This document shows positions 1-8,531 of a DNA stretch of 64,000 nucleotides, piece by piece (the first letter of the stretch is position 1; every line of letters starts with the position of its first letter). The notes beneath the pieces were generated by a model, which searched no databases, was not told the origin of the DNA, and saw only the letters and a program-made list of their open reading frames with translations. Source of the stretch: Erodium maritimum (taxonomy: Eukaryota; Streptophyta; Magnoliopsida; Geraniales; Geraniaceae); assembly GCA_963921825.1 (NCBI GenBank), contig OY997596.1:33037932-33101931 (forward strand). Direction: 5' to 3'. The translations under genes were made by a program, and so were the position numbers.

Positions 1-474
1 TCAGGAAGTAGTGTCAGGAAGCCAAAAAGCACTCCCTGACATTGCTCCTTGACACTACGCAGTGTCTAACCATTGTAGATGCTCTTATCTTAGTAAGGAT
101 TTAGTGAATTTCATTTTTAGGTTTAAGTAGATCTTCGAATTTAGGAGTGGAAAAACGATATTTTGTGTTTTAATGTGTGTAAACTTACTGAAATAATAAA
201 AGGAGTGGAATGGGGTGGATTAGATTCGTATGTTGGAGGTTGTGGGAATTTTCTAAAATGCTGAACCAGTAAGACCGTTCGGCCAAGTAGGTTGAAGACG
301 AGTTGGCCGAACGGTCACAAATGTATGTAAATATCAACTAGCCGCACGACTGATATTCCATCCGATCGGATGGCCGTTCGGTTGGGTAATTCACCGTACG
401 GCTAATTGCATATACTACAACAACATACTCAGTTAGTAAAATATGTCCTTATTGGGGTTGTAATTGTTATAAGA
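1..474. other. Noncoding left flank of the MULE with short inverted repeats
   Basis: No gene is visible. A perfect 14-bp inverted repeat lies at 273-286 and 303-316 (GACCGTTCGGCCAA and its complement). Close variants of the same GCCGAACGG core follow at about 361-401. A weaker inverted repeat around GTAGTGTCA lies at 8-60. The GCCGAACGG-like motif recurs after the transposase (6350-6465) and beside exon 2 of the ULP1 gene (28715-28765), all inside noncoding DNA of the same element. It may be a terminal or promoter region of the MULE. Confidence 0.45.
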
Positions 475-1306
475 ATGGGTGAAATTTTAGTCCGTGCTAC
501 TTACGGTGGGGAATATAAGCTAGAGGGTGGGAAGTATAATTGGATATCAACAACAAACGATGGTTGTGTTAGTCTTATTATTGATGATAATACAACACTG
601 AAGAAAGTGAAGGAGCGCCTATATTCCGAAATCGGGGTGAACGAAAGTGAGACAGAACTGAAACTTAGTTTCGTAGCTTGTATGCCCAATTTTGTAGGAG
701 TTATCCCAATAGAGAAGATTTACGATGATTTCACTCTTCGGGGTTTTGTACTGGAGAACATAAATATATTTTCCAGAACTGTGTTACGTGTAGAGCTGAT
801 CAAGAAAGATACAATTTGTGGCCAAGCTGAAACTGTTGAAGTTGAACAGGGGGTCAACGATGTACCGGAAGCTGTTGCAGTTGAGTATGATGAACATGAC
901 AATGGGGGAATGACACTTATTTTGAAGTTGGTATTTTTAGTGTTGCAGGTAATCCAAATAATGTTGATAACTCAGTTATTCGGCGGAGAGAACGTGATAC
1001 GAAAGCACAAACATCATCTCTTACGGCACCACCGGTAAGCTTGGACAATATCGAGGAGAACATTGAAATGGTGGAGTATGTTTCTAGAAACCAGGAGTTT
1101 CCTACGGATACGGTAGATCCAGAACAAACCATGATCGGTTTTAGGGATGAGTCAGGTTTAGTAGTTGGTAAAGAGTTTCCTAACAAGATAGCAGTGAGGA
1201 CGTATCTCAAAGGCATTTCAATGAAGGGTGATTTCGGATAAAACGTGATAGATCTTCAAAGACGTTATACATTGCAAAATGTGTTGGTGCTACTTGTGGA
1301 TGGAGA
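475..1306 (+). pseudogene. MULE transposase, N-terminal part (PB1-like and DNA-binding regions)
   Basis: This is the N-terminal part of a MURA-type transposase. The start is placed at the ATG at 475 because the product from there begins MGEILVRATYGGEYK, as is usual for the PB1-like N-terminal module of plant MULE transposases; an in-frame ATG upstream at 406 adds an unconvincing hydrophobic lead. A frameshift near 905-930 moves the reading to the frame with AVRTYLKGISMKGDF (about 1190-1235). A second near 1240 moves it again into the C-x4-C...H-x-C DNA-binding segment (KCVGATCGWRVRAAK, about 1275-1320). The order (PB1-like, MuDR-type DNA-binding domain, then transposase core) is standard for the family. 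It is broken and not translatable as one protein. Confidence 0.75.
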
Positions 1307-2359
1307 GTGCGTGCAGCAAAAGATCGGGGATCCCGTGAAACGTTCTCCATTAGAACGTATGAGTCTTTACATACTTGTTTGGTTAGTGAACGGAACTCCC
1401 GAAAAGGTAAATTGACTACGAAAGAGATTGCGTGTAGGTTGGTAAAAGAATATAGTGAAGGACAACATATTCCCAAACCACGTGCGATTCAAAACAACTT
1501 GGAGGGTAACCAGATAGGCTTTTATAAATACTGGCAATGTTGGAATGCAAAAACGCCGGCGATGATTAAACTTGTAGGGGACCCAACTTCAAGTTATGGA
1601 TTACTCCCTGTTTATTTGCAGCAGGTTTGGAAGATGAATGCAGGCGTAGTAACTCATTTGGAGGTGGATGCGGATAGTAGATTTAAATATGTTTTCATAG
1701 CATATCAACCATGCATTGAGGGATTTAACTTTGCCTTGAGAAAAGAGATCGCAGTAGATGGTACGTGGTTGAAGACAAAGTATAAAAGGGTAATGCTAAT
1801 TGCAAGCGGGGAAGATGGTAATTATCACCAATATCCTGTAGCGTGGGCTGTAGTTGACTCGGAGAACCACGATTCATGGAAATGGTTCTTCGAAAAGTTG
1901 ACGTCGAAGATCCCGGACGGGGACGACTTGGTTATCCTTTCAGATAGACATATAAGTATCATCAATGCAGTGTCGCCCGTCTACCCAAAAGCCCAACATG
2001 GTCATTGTAGGTGGCATCTGACCCAAAATGTCAAAGAGCGTGTAGGGGCTAAGGAAAAAAAGAAATTATCGAAGTTGTTTCAAAAAGTTGTTGATGCGTA
2101 CACAATGGAGAGGTTCCATGAAAAGCACGAAGAATTGAAAGAAACGTACCCCAATGCGGCGAAATATCTGGAGACAACAACCATACAACGTCCTCAATGG
2201 GCGAGATCTCACTTCGTAGGGTCGCGGTACAATATCATGACAACGAACGGGTTGAGTCTATCAACAATGTAATACGAGAAGCGAGAAAGATGCCTATTAT
2301 AAAGTTGTTGAACATCATACCAGAAAGGGTTACCTATTGCTTCATGCAACGTCTGGATG
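1307..2359 (+). pseudogene. MULE transposase catalytic core
   Basis: The core of a MULE transposase. It has the DGTWLKTKY segment with the first candidate catalytic Asp (codon 1757-1759), the LSDRH segment with a second Asp (1943-1945), and the family C-x2-H signature HCRWH (2003-2017). Transposases of this superfamily use a DDE active site to cut at element ends. The open frame stops at 2272, but homology continues in another frame (ESINNVIREARKMPI at about 2250-2295), so one frameshift lies at about 2247. At 2359 the gene is cut by a solo LTR. With that LTR and one GGATG copy removed, the frame in use just upstream runs straight on into 5508. Confidence 0.9.
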
Positions 2360-5300
2360 TGTAAGAACCGCTCCCGGTCAACGCCAGTCAAATCGGCGAA
2401 AAACATGAAAATTTAAAATTCTCGGACAGACGCTTAAATGAACCTAAATTTGACCCCGAGGGTCATACCGGACTTAAGTTGACCCCGGTATCGACTAAAG
2501 TGAGTTCCGGGGGACTCAGGGCAACTTTCTAACCAATTTGGGAAATGGTGACTTTTCACTGGAAAAGTCAACCGAGCGACGTTTTGGTCCGTTTGAGGTC
2601 CGTTTTAAATACAAAAAGCTTAGCCGTCGTCACAGCGATCTTAGTTGAGCCGTTTCCTTGTAGCCCGTGAAGATTCATAATTTCTTGGAAAAAGTGCCCG
2701 TTCGGGGCCCGAAACGTTCGAATTTCGCGAATCTGATTGGAAAATATCTAGGAGATATTTTCCAAAAAGGTGTGGGACCCACTTGCCACATGTCACCAAT
2801 GTGGTGGTGTTAGGTTTATTGGACAAAAGAAAAGATGAAAAGGTGGTGTTAGTTTGGTAATTATGGAAAAGTGTGATTTTGAAACAAAACAAAAAGGGAA
2901 GACATTGAGATGTCTCGGCCATATTCAAAAAAAGAGAAGACTTGGAGAGAGAAAGTGGTGATAGAAAGAAGAGAGAAGAAAGGGAGAAAAAGAGAAGAGA
3001 GCTTGGAGATTTGTGGGTTTTCCCGTCGATCAAACCGTTAGATCGTCTCAACGTTCCAAGAATCGAACTCCCATCGACATTCTCTACGGTGAGCACCTAA
3101 CCGATCTTCGTTTTGTTAAGTTCAAAAGTTAAGGTTTGGGTTAAAACTATTAGTTTTTGGATGAGTTGAGGTGTGGGGTTTGTTGGAGGTGTTTGGAGCG
3201 AAGAGATGAGCGTTTTCCGGTGACCGGAGGCTCGGGGGGAGCTCCGGCCACCGTGGGTGGTGGCTGGCCGGCCATGGGGTGGCTGGCCAGAGCTAGGACC
3301 GGCCACCACCATGATGGACCGGCCCCAAAATTCCCTAACCACCCACGGCCAAGGTTGGCCGGGTGGGGCCCACATGCTCGGGTTTCGTGTTCGGGTGGTT
3401 TAGAACGTTCCCCAAGTAATTAATCTACAACCGGATCAAAATATGGAATTAAATTGTAAAAGTTGTAATTGACGGGTTTGGAAACTTGAAACGCTAATTA
3501 AATTACTCGGAAGTCGGAATTGGATTCCGTCGAGTGCATATGAACCCTTGAATTATTCTAAGACCGTAGAAACGAAAACGGGAATTTTCGGAGCCCCGGA
3601 AGGGCGTTTCCAAAACCCGGGCAGATTCGCCATGTCGGGTGAATCGGGCTTTCCGAGTCCATTATCGACAATGTCGAGTAATTGGGAAGTTTGGGAGTGA
3701 TCGACATTGTCGGGGTTACTTTTGGGCGTCAAGTTTATTAAATTCCAGTTTATGTCTGCGAACTTAAAAGTATTTAAATTATGTCTTACTAGATCGTGCC
3801 GCAGACAGAGGAAAGGGAGAGCTAGGCGAGTGATCGAGATCATGCCGGAGCGTTAGTGCGCTTTTGGAGAAAGCATACGAGGTAGGGAAAAGTAGCCGGA
3901 TCTCGGCCCTGACTAGGGAAAGTTAACAGTAGAAATGCATGTGACACTTGGGTGTCGTGGGTTAAGTACGTTTATCGAATAATAGAAAGGCAGACGACAC
4001 CGGGTGGTGTCGTATGATACGGGAACGTATCGAACAATAGAAATGCATGTGACACTTAGTAGTGTCGTAGGAGCAGTAAACTTTCGATATTAGAATTACT
4101 GGAGGCATATGACCATGCCCGGAGGTTGATTGTTTAGTTTGTGTCTTGGGTGGCCATGAGAGCCCGTACTTTAATGTTTGTGTCCTGGGTGGCCATGAGA
4201 GCCCGTGTTTTACTGTTGGTGTCTTGGGTGGCCATGAGTGCCTGTGGGGTTGTTGAGCCCGTGATTTATTGTCAGTGTGTCTTGGGTGGCCATGAGTGCC
4301 CATGGGGTTGTTAAGCCCGTGAGTTATTGTCGGTGTGTCTTGGGTGGCCATGAGTGCCCGTGGGGTTGTTGAGCCCGTGAGTTATTGTCGGTGTGTCTTG
4401 GGAGCCCGTGAGTGCACGTGGGGTTGTTGTGCCCGTGAGTTATTGTCGGTGTGTCTTGGGTGGCCATGAGTGCCCATGGGGTTGTTGAGCCCGTGAGTTA
4501 TTGTCGGTGTGTCTTGGGTGGCCATGAGTGCCCGTGGGGTTGTTGAGTCCGTGAGTTACTGTTGGTGTGTCTTGGGTGGCCATGAGAGCCTGTGAAGTGT
4601 TAAACCAGTATTGTTGTTGCTTGTTGAACTTTGCTTGTGATTGTGATTGTGGTTACCTGAGGTTGGTGACCCGACTTTGTGTCGGGGATGTTGCGTGGGT
4701 GTGGCTAGCCTCCCGACAGAGATCGGGGGAAGTGGCGAGGTTGTGGGCTAGCCTCCCGACAGAGATCGGGAGAAGTTGCGTGGGTTGCATGAGTGTGGCT
4801 AGCCTCCTGACAGAGATTGAGGGAAGTGGTGGGGTTGTGGGCTAGTAGCCTCCCGACAGAGATCGGGAGAAGTTGCGCGACAGGTCGACCGTCTGGCCTG
4901 ACAGGGATAAAGGGCGTGAGGGGGGTTACTGAGCAGCTGGAGTGCGATCCTTTGTGATCTTGTTTGGTGTGCGATCCTTTGTGATCTTGGGTGTTGCGTG
5001 GTTGTCTTTCGTGTCTTTGGTGGAAGTCGTCAATCGTCGTGTCGGGTCTACTTTACATGTTCGAGTGTTGAGTCGGTTGAGGAAGGTAACCGTGTGGGTG
5101 TGTCAGTCGGACTACTTGAGTTGGGGATAGTGATCCCCGGTGGTGGGTTTATTGTTGGTGTTACCAGCATTGTCTGCTAAGTATGCCGTAGTTAGTCTGT
5201 TATCCGTGGTGGTGAGCGAACACTTACCCCTAGCTGCTTTTCCTACAGGTACTGTTCGCGGGACGGACTAGGTGAGCTCTCGAAGCTTGAAGAGCTAGGA

Positions 5301-5502
5301 GCGGGGGTCCGGGTTTACTTTTGAGTCTAGCGACGTACACTTGTATTTTGTCCGTTTGTGGGACGTACTTTTGAGTTGTAAATAATTATTTTGTTGAATA
5401 AAATAGTGGTTTTAAAGTGATTTATTTAAAAGGTTTGAAAATGTTTTATTGTTTTAAACGTTCGCGTCCCGAGTTCGGTTTTACTGAAATTGGGGCGTGA
5501 CA
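2360..5502 (+). mobile_element. Solo LTR, Ty3/gypsy family B, in the MULE transposase
   Basis: A 3143-bp LTR beginning TGTAAGAACC and ending GGGGCGTGACA, flanked by the direct 5-bp duplication GGATG at 2355-2359 and 5503-5507. No internal domain or second LTR is present, so it is a solo LTR, usually produced by recombination between the two LTRs of an inserted element. It belongs to the same family as the LTRs of the gypsy element at 32255-48092 and the solo LTR at 25687-28531, sharing the TGTAA(G/T)AACC start and the GGGGCGTGACA end. Small open frames inside it are not genes. Confidence 0.93.
4130..4870. repeat. Two minisatellite arrays inside the family-B solo LTR
   Basis: At about 4139-4590 a unit of roughly 44-60 bp containing TCTTGGGTGGCCATGAG repeats about nine times with small changes. 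At about 4690-4870 a second unit containing GCTAGCCTCCCGACAGAGAT repeats four times. The same LTR position in the copy at 25687-28531 carries different repeat numbers and a different second unit. The arrays are therefore fast-changing parts of the LTR. Confidence 0.85.
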
Positions 5503-6189
5503 GGATGTGATGAACAAGATACCGGACTCCCAAATTATAACTCCAAAGATAGAGAAAATCATGTCTGCAAGCAACAAGTTAGGCTCAGAGATGCGAGTAA
5601 CAACACTGAACACACACGGCGAGTATCAGGCGAGGTGTGAACATAATGACGTTTCGTTTGCTTTCCTGTTCTTTGTTTTTTTAGTTCCGTTATACGCTTG
5701 TTTCAGTTTGGGAAAAGGTCCCTTTAAGGATCGTTTTTCTTGCATCGTTTTACTTTCTTGTAGAATGTTTGCCTAATAAATTTTTCGCTTATAAAAAAAA
5801 TGTTGTTGCCGGGAGTTTGACATTGTCAGAATTCGTTGTGCCCATGCCTTAGTGTGTTGTGAGCATGCTGGGATAAATCTGTATGAGTTGTGCTAGGAAT
5901 ATTACACACTACAAAATGGGCTGAAGCATATTTTGGGACCGTGTACCCAGTGTCATGTGCATCAGAGTGGGATATTGATGAATTTGATCGTGAAGTTCTT
6001 ATCGATGTTCTTCCTCCAGACTATGAAGGGAAACGCGGTAGACTACAGGAAAGAAGAATTCCTTCAGGAGGTAACGATCAAAGAGCGACTCAAGCTGCTC
6101 CAAAGCGTCCCAAGAAATGTGGAAATTGTGCGATCGTGGGTCACAATAGACGAACATGTCCTTCGCTTCGATCTGCATCTAATGTTTAG
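5503..6189 (+). pseudogene. MULE transposase C-terminal part (SWIM finger and CCHC knuckle)
   Basis: This continues the transposase after the solo LTR. The first piece (5508 to about 5634) is in frame with the sequence left of the insertion. A SWIM-type zinc finger follows at about 5801-5850 (CCCREFDIVRIRCAH), then a TAG and a frameshift near 5896, then the C-terminal tail. The tail ends in a CX2CX4HX4C knuckle (CGNCAIVGHNRRTC, 6118-6159) and a stop at 6187-6189. The stretch 5635-5800 does not read as protein and may be an intron. SWIM followed by a CCHC knuckle is the usual end of MULE transposases. Confidence 0.8.
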
Positions 6190-6642
6190 GGTATGTATAT
6201 TTCCATTAATGATAGACTGTGTGTATTTATTCCTGAATATGGTACTATTTGTCGATGATATTTTGTTTGAATTGCATTTGTTGAATGCATTTCCATTACA
6301 TGTGATGAATGCATTTATGTTTTGGGCTATTAGGTATATATATGCATGTAGCCGATCGGTAATATAAGTGGTCGAACGGCTACATGAAGGAATTTTCAAA
6401 TTTTAGGGGCTGTTTTGTGGACCGGTCGGCTAAGTGAGTGGTCGAATAGTAGGCCGAATGGATTAACAAATCCTATAAATGTCGTTCAAATACCACGATT
6501 CACATGAAGTTTGATTCAAGTTCAACGGTAAACATTACAACCCTACTTTATGACCACAAAGACTCTCATATGGAGTTGAAAATTTGAGGTCTTTGTTTCC
6601 GATACAAACAAACCCATATTAACAACGGGTAGTTGTCTCGTC
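6190..6642. other. Noncoding spacer after the transposase
   Basis: No credible gene. At 6351-6465 there are four or five GCCGAACGG-like motifs (for example GTAGCCGATCGGTAAT and GGTCGAACGGCTAC) matching those in the left flank. The rest is AT-rich and probably the 3' flank of both the transposase and the convergent small gene at 6643-6888. Confidence 0.5.
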
Positions 6643-6888
6643 TTAGTGAATGAAGGACAAGACGAAGTGTTGAAGTCCTTCGAGCTGCTCCAACACGATA
6701 CGCGCCTTATTCTCGTCTGCATCTGTCCATCCACTTCTATCGGCCTGTCTCAGCTCGTCCATCAGTTGCTCAACCTTCACTTGGACCTGGAGAAGATTTA
6801 TCTTGATCTTCTAGAGCTTATCCAACCTCTCCTTGTGTTCAAGTTCAACACGCTGTGTTGTAATGATGTCTCTTAAAGGCGGAGACAT
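6643..6888 (-). pseudogene. Small coiled-coil gene, array unit 1
   Basis: A minus-strand reading of 81 codons from ATG 6888-6886 to TAA 6645-6643, broken by one in-frame TAG (6813-6811, codon 26). It begins MSPPLRDIITTQRVELEHKE, and the rest is rich in Leu, Glu, Lys and Gln in a heptad-like pattern, ending LEQLEGLQHFVLSFIH. It aligns with the unit at 7635-7829 at both ends. A TATA-type promoter lies about 90 bp upstream (6973-6990). The family is unknown to me. The coiled coil is predicted by eye, so function is not assigned. Confidence 0.5.
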
Positions 6889-6972
6889 TGTTGATGAAGT
6901 GAGTGAAGAGTAGTGATGAATGAGTGGAGAGTAGTGATGAGTGAAGTGAAGAGGGTTGGAGTGAAGAGTGGG

Positions 6973-6990
6973 TTTTATAGGCGTGGTGAG
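6973..6990 (-). promoter_or_regulatory. Promoter core of array unit 1 (TATA box)
   Basis: On the minus strand this reads CTCACCACGCCTATAAAA, with a clear TATA box. The 17-base block CTCACCACGCCTATAAA is identical at 20703-20719 and 21491-21507, upstream of two other array units. Each is followed by a CT-rich leader containing CCAACCCTCTTCAC or a close variant. The identity over 17 bases in three places argues for shared ancestry of the units, including their promoters. Confidence 0.6.
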
Positions 6991-7081
6991 TTCCATAAAT
7001 GTAAGTTGGGTGGTGGGTTCCATTAATATGAGGTTGGTGGTGGTTGGGAAGACTTAATTGGTGGTTGTGATGAGTTAATTT

Positions 7082-7490
7082 GATGGAGGGATGGCCCCAA
7101 ACGGCGCCTTATGGGTCCAGAATTAGGGTTTGTTCCAATCAGATGGAGGGATGGCCCCATACAACGCAATATGAGACCTAGTCGGATGGAGGGATGGTCT
7201 CATAAAGCGTCGTATCGTATCAATAATAAGGTTAGGCTAAGTCGGGTGATATCAGAAAGCGCCGGATGGGGGTCAATATTAGGGTTTGGGGCAGTCGGAT
7301 GGAGGGATGGTATCAGAAAGCGCCGAATGAGGTTAGTAATAGGGTTTGGCCCAGTCGGACGGAGGGATGGTATCAGAAAGCGCTGGATGGGGGTCAATAT
7401 TAGGGTTTGGGGGAGTCGGATGGAAGGATGGTATCAGAAAGCGCTGGATGGGGTCAATCGGACAGAGGGATGGTCCCATCCCGCGCTGTT
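7082..7490. repeat. Short-motif array between small genes (about 60-bp period)
   Basis: Seven copies of GATGGAGGGATGG or a one- to two-base variant start at 7082, 7142, 7185, 7298, 7358, 7419 and 7460. Most are followed by a block containing TCAGAAAGCGC and AGGGTTTGG. Spacing is about 60 bp for several copies and irregular for the others. Open frames across it only translate the repeat. It lies between units 1 and 2 of the small-gene array. Confidence 0.8.
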
Positions 7491-7634
7491 TGACAACCAA
7501 TACCTATGTTTTTTTGTGGGAAGGTCCCATTCAAATATCACAATTCTCAGTAAATGTGATTAAAATTCAACGGTAAACATTACAACCCTAATTATTACCA
7601 CAAAGCCTCACATATGGCAAATGGAAGTGGTCTC

Positions 7635-7829
7635 CTAAGTTAAGGACCGTACAAACTGTAAAAGGCCTTCGAGCTGCTCTAAGGCCTCCTTCAACTCCTG
7701 CTTCATTTGATCTGTCTTCTCTTCCACCCTCCGAAGACTTATCTTGAGCTGCTGGAGCTCGGCCAATATCTCCGTGTATTCAAGTTCAGCACTCTATGGT
7801 GTAGTGATGTCCCAAAGAGGTGCAAAAAT
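7635..7829 (-). pseudogene. Small coiled-coil gene, array unit 2
   Basis: The minus-strand paralogue of unit 1. The position of the unit-1 ATG reads ATT (7829-7827), an in-frame TAG sits at 7796-7794, and the frame then continues through a Leu/Glu/Lys-rich heptad-like stretch (AELQQLKISLRRVEEKTDQ...) to TAG at 7637-7635, ending LEQLEGLLQFVRSLT. The C-terminus matches unit 1 (LEQLEGLQHFVLSFIH). The upstream TATA-like sequence (near 7890) has drifted from the consensus shared by the other units. It is a decayed copy. Confidence 0.45.
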
Positions 7830-7911
7830 TGTTGATGAAGTGAGTGAAGAGTGAGTAAAGAGTAGTGATGAGTGAAGTGGAGAGTGGGTTGTATAAGAGT
7901 GAGTAAAGAAT

Positions 7912-7995
7912 ATACTCCTTCCGTAAAGTAGGTAACATCTAATCGACGTCGGAAGGAATATATTCCTTCTGTAAAGTAGGTAACATCTATGTTCC
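7912..7995. repeat. Short direct repeat
   Basis: The block CCTTC(C/T)GTAAAGTAGGTAACATCT occurs twice, at about 7917-7940 and 7967-7990. It lies in noncoding DNA just upstream of array unit 2. No function is visible. Confidence 0.7.
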
Positions 7996-8020
7996 ACTTC
8001 TACTATCCACTTATAATGTC

Positions 8021-8209
8021 TTAGGGTTAATATGTGTAACCATGTATTAGGGTTGATATGTTTAACCATGTATTAGGGTTAATATCTGTAACCATGTATT
8101 AGGGTTAATTTTCGCATCAAATATTAGGGTTAATATGTGTAACCATGTATTAGGGTTGATATGTTTAACCATGTATTAGGGTTGATATGTTTAACCATGT
8201 ATTAGGGTT
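8021..8209. repeat. 26-bp tandem repeat with TTAGGGTT core
   Basis: Eight units start at about 8021, 8047, 8073, 8099, 8124, 8150, 8176 and 8202. The consensus is TTAGGGTTRATATGTNTAACCATGTA, with one strongly diverged unit in the middle. Each contains TTAGGGTT, which resembles but is not the plant telomere heptamer array. This is a minisatellite, not telomeric DNA. Confidence 0.88.
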
Positions 8210-8211
8210 TC

Positions 8212-8405
8212 ACCAATGTGCGCAGATTGGCTCTCAATTTGTGTCGTATGGGTTCCAAGCTGCGCAGTTTGGTACCCATACGACGCAAATTGGGAGCCAA
8301 TATGCGCACATTGAGTCCCAAACTGCACAAATTGGTGATAACCAAACAGCGCAACTTGGGAGCCAAATTGCGCCGTTTGGGGCTCCTGTCCGTACGGCTC
8401 ATAGT
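8212..8405. repeat. Quasi-palindromic repeat array
   Basis: A cluster of imperfect direct and inverted copies of a unit like GCGCAAATTGGGAGCCAA. The best pair is 8226-8253 against 8274-8301, matching at 26 of 28 positions as an inverted repeat around a 20-bp loop. Because the array is self-complementary, both strands give similar repetitive peptides (Gln-Ile-Gly-Ser-Gln-like), which explains the overlapping open frames on both strands. It is noncoding DNA just 3' of the array unit cut by the gypsy element. Confidence 0.8.
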
Positions 8406-8499
8406 TTGGCCAATCGATCCACAACAATATATTAAAAAACATAAACTCATTTCATTTCATCCAAGTAGCATAATTATTAAATTTCAAACCCAAAATACA

Positions 8500-8531
8500 T
8501 TACTCAGCAAGTAGACTGTTAAGGAGACTCT
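8500..8531 (-). pseudogene. C-terminal end of small array unit 3, cut off by gypsy insertion
   Basis: This minus-strand segment encodes the last codons of the unit whose main part lies at 20228-20542, ending SLLNSLLAE and TAA (8502-8500). The gypsy element 8532-20222 sits exactly between the two parts with target duplication CTCTC at 8527-8531 and 20223-20227. The rejoined C-terminus parallels SLINNLLAA of the unit at 20937-21323. Confidence 0.7.

Noticed and set aside
1207-1476. Minus-strand ORF across the transposase
   Set aside because: Shadow of the transposase coding strand.
8021-8209. Interstitial telomere
   Set aside because: The unit is 26 bp with only one TTAGGG-like core; true plant telomere DNA is a 7-bp tandem repeat.
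7082-8405. CRISPR-like array
   Set aside because: Plant nuclear context, irregular unit spacing, no unique spacers and no associated genes.
8187-8514. Overlapping frames on both strands with Gly-Ser-Gln repeats
   Set aside because: Explained by the self-complementary array at 8212-8405; no start context or homology.
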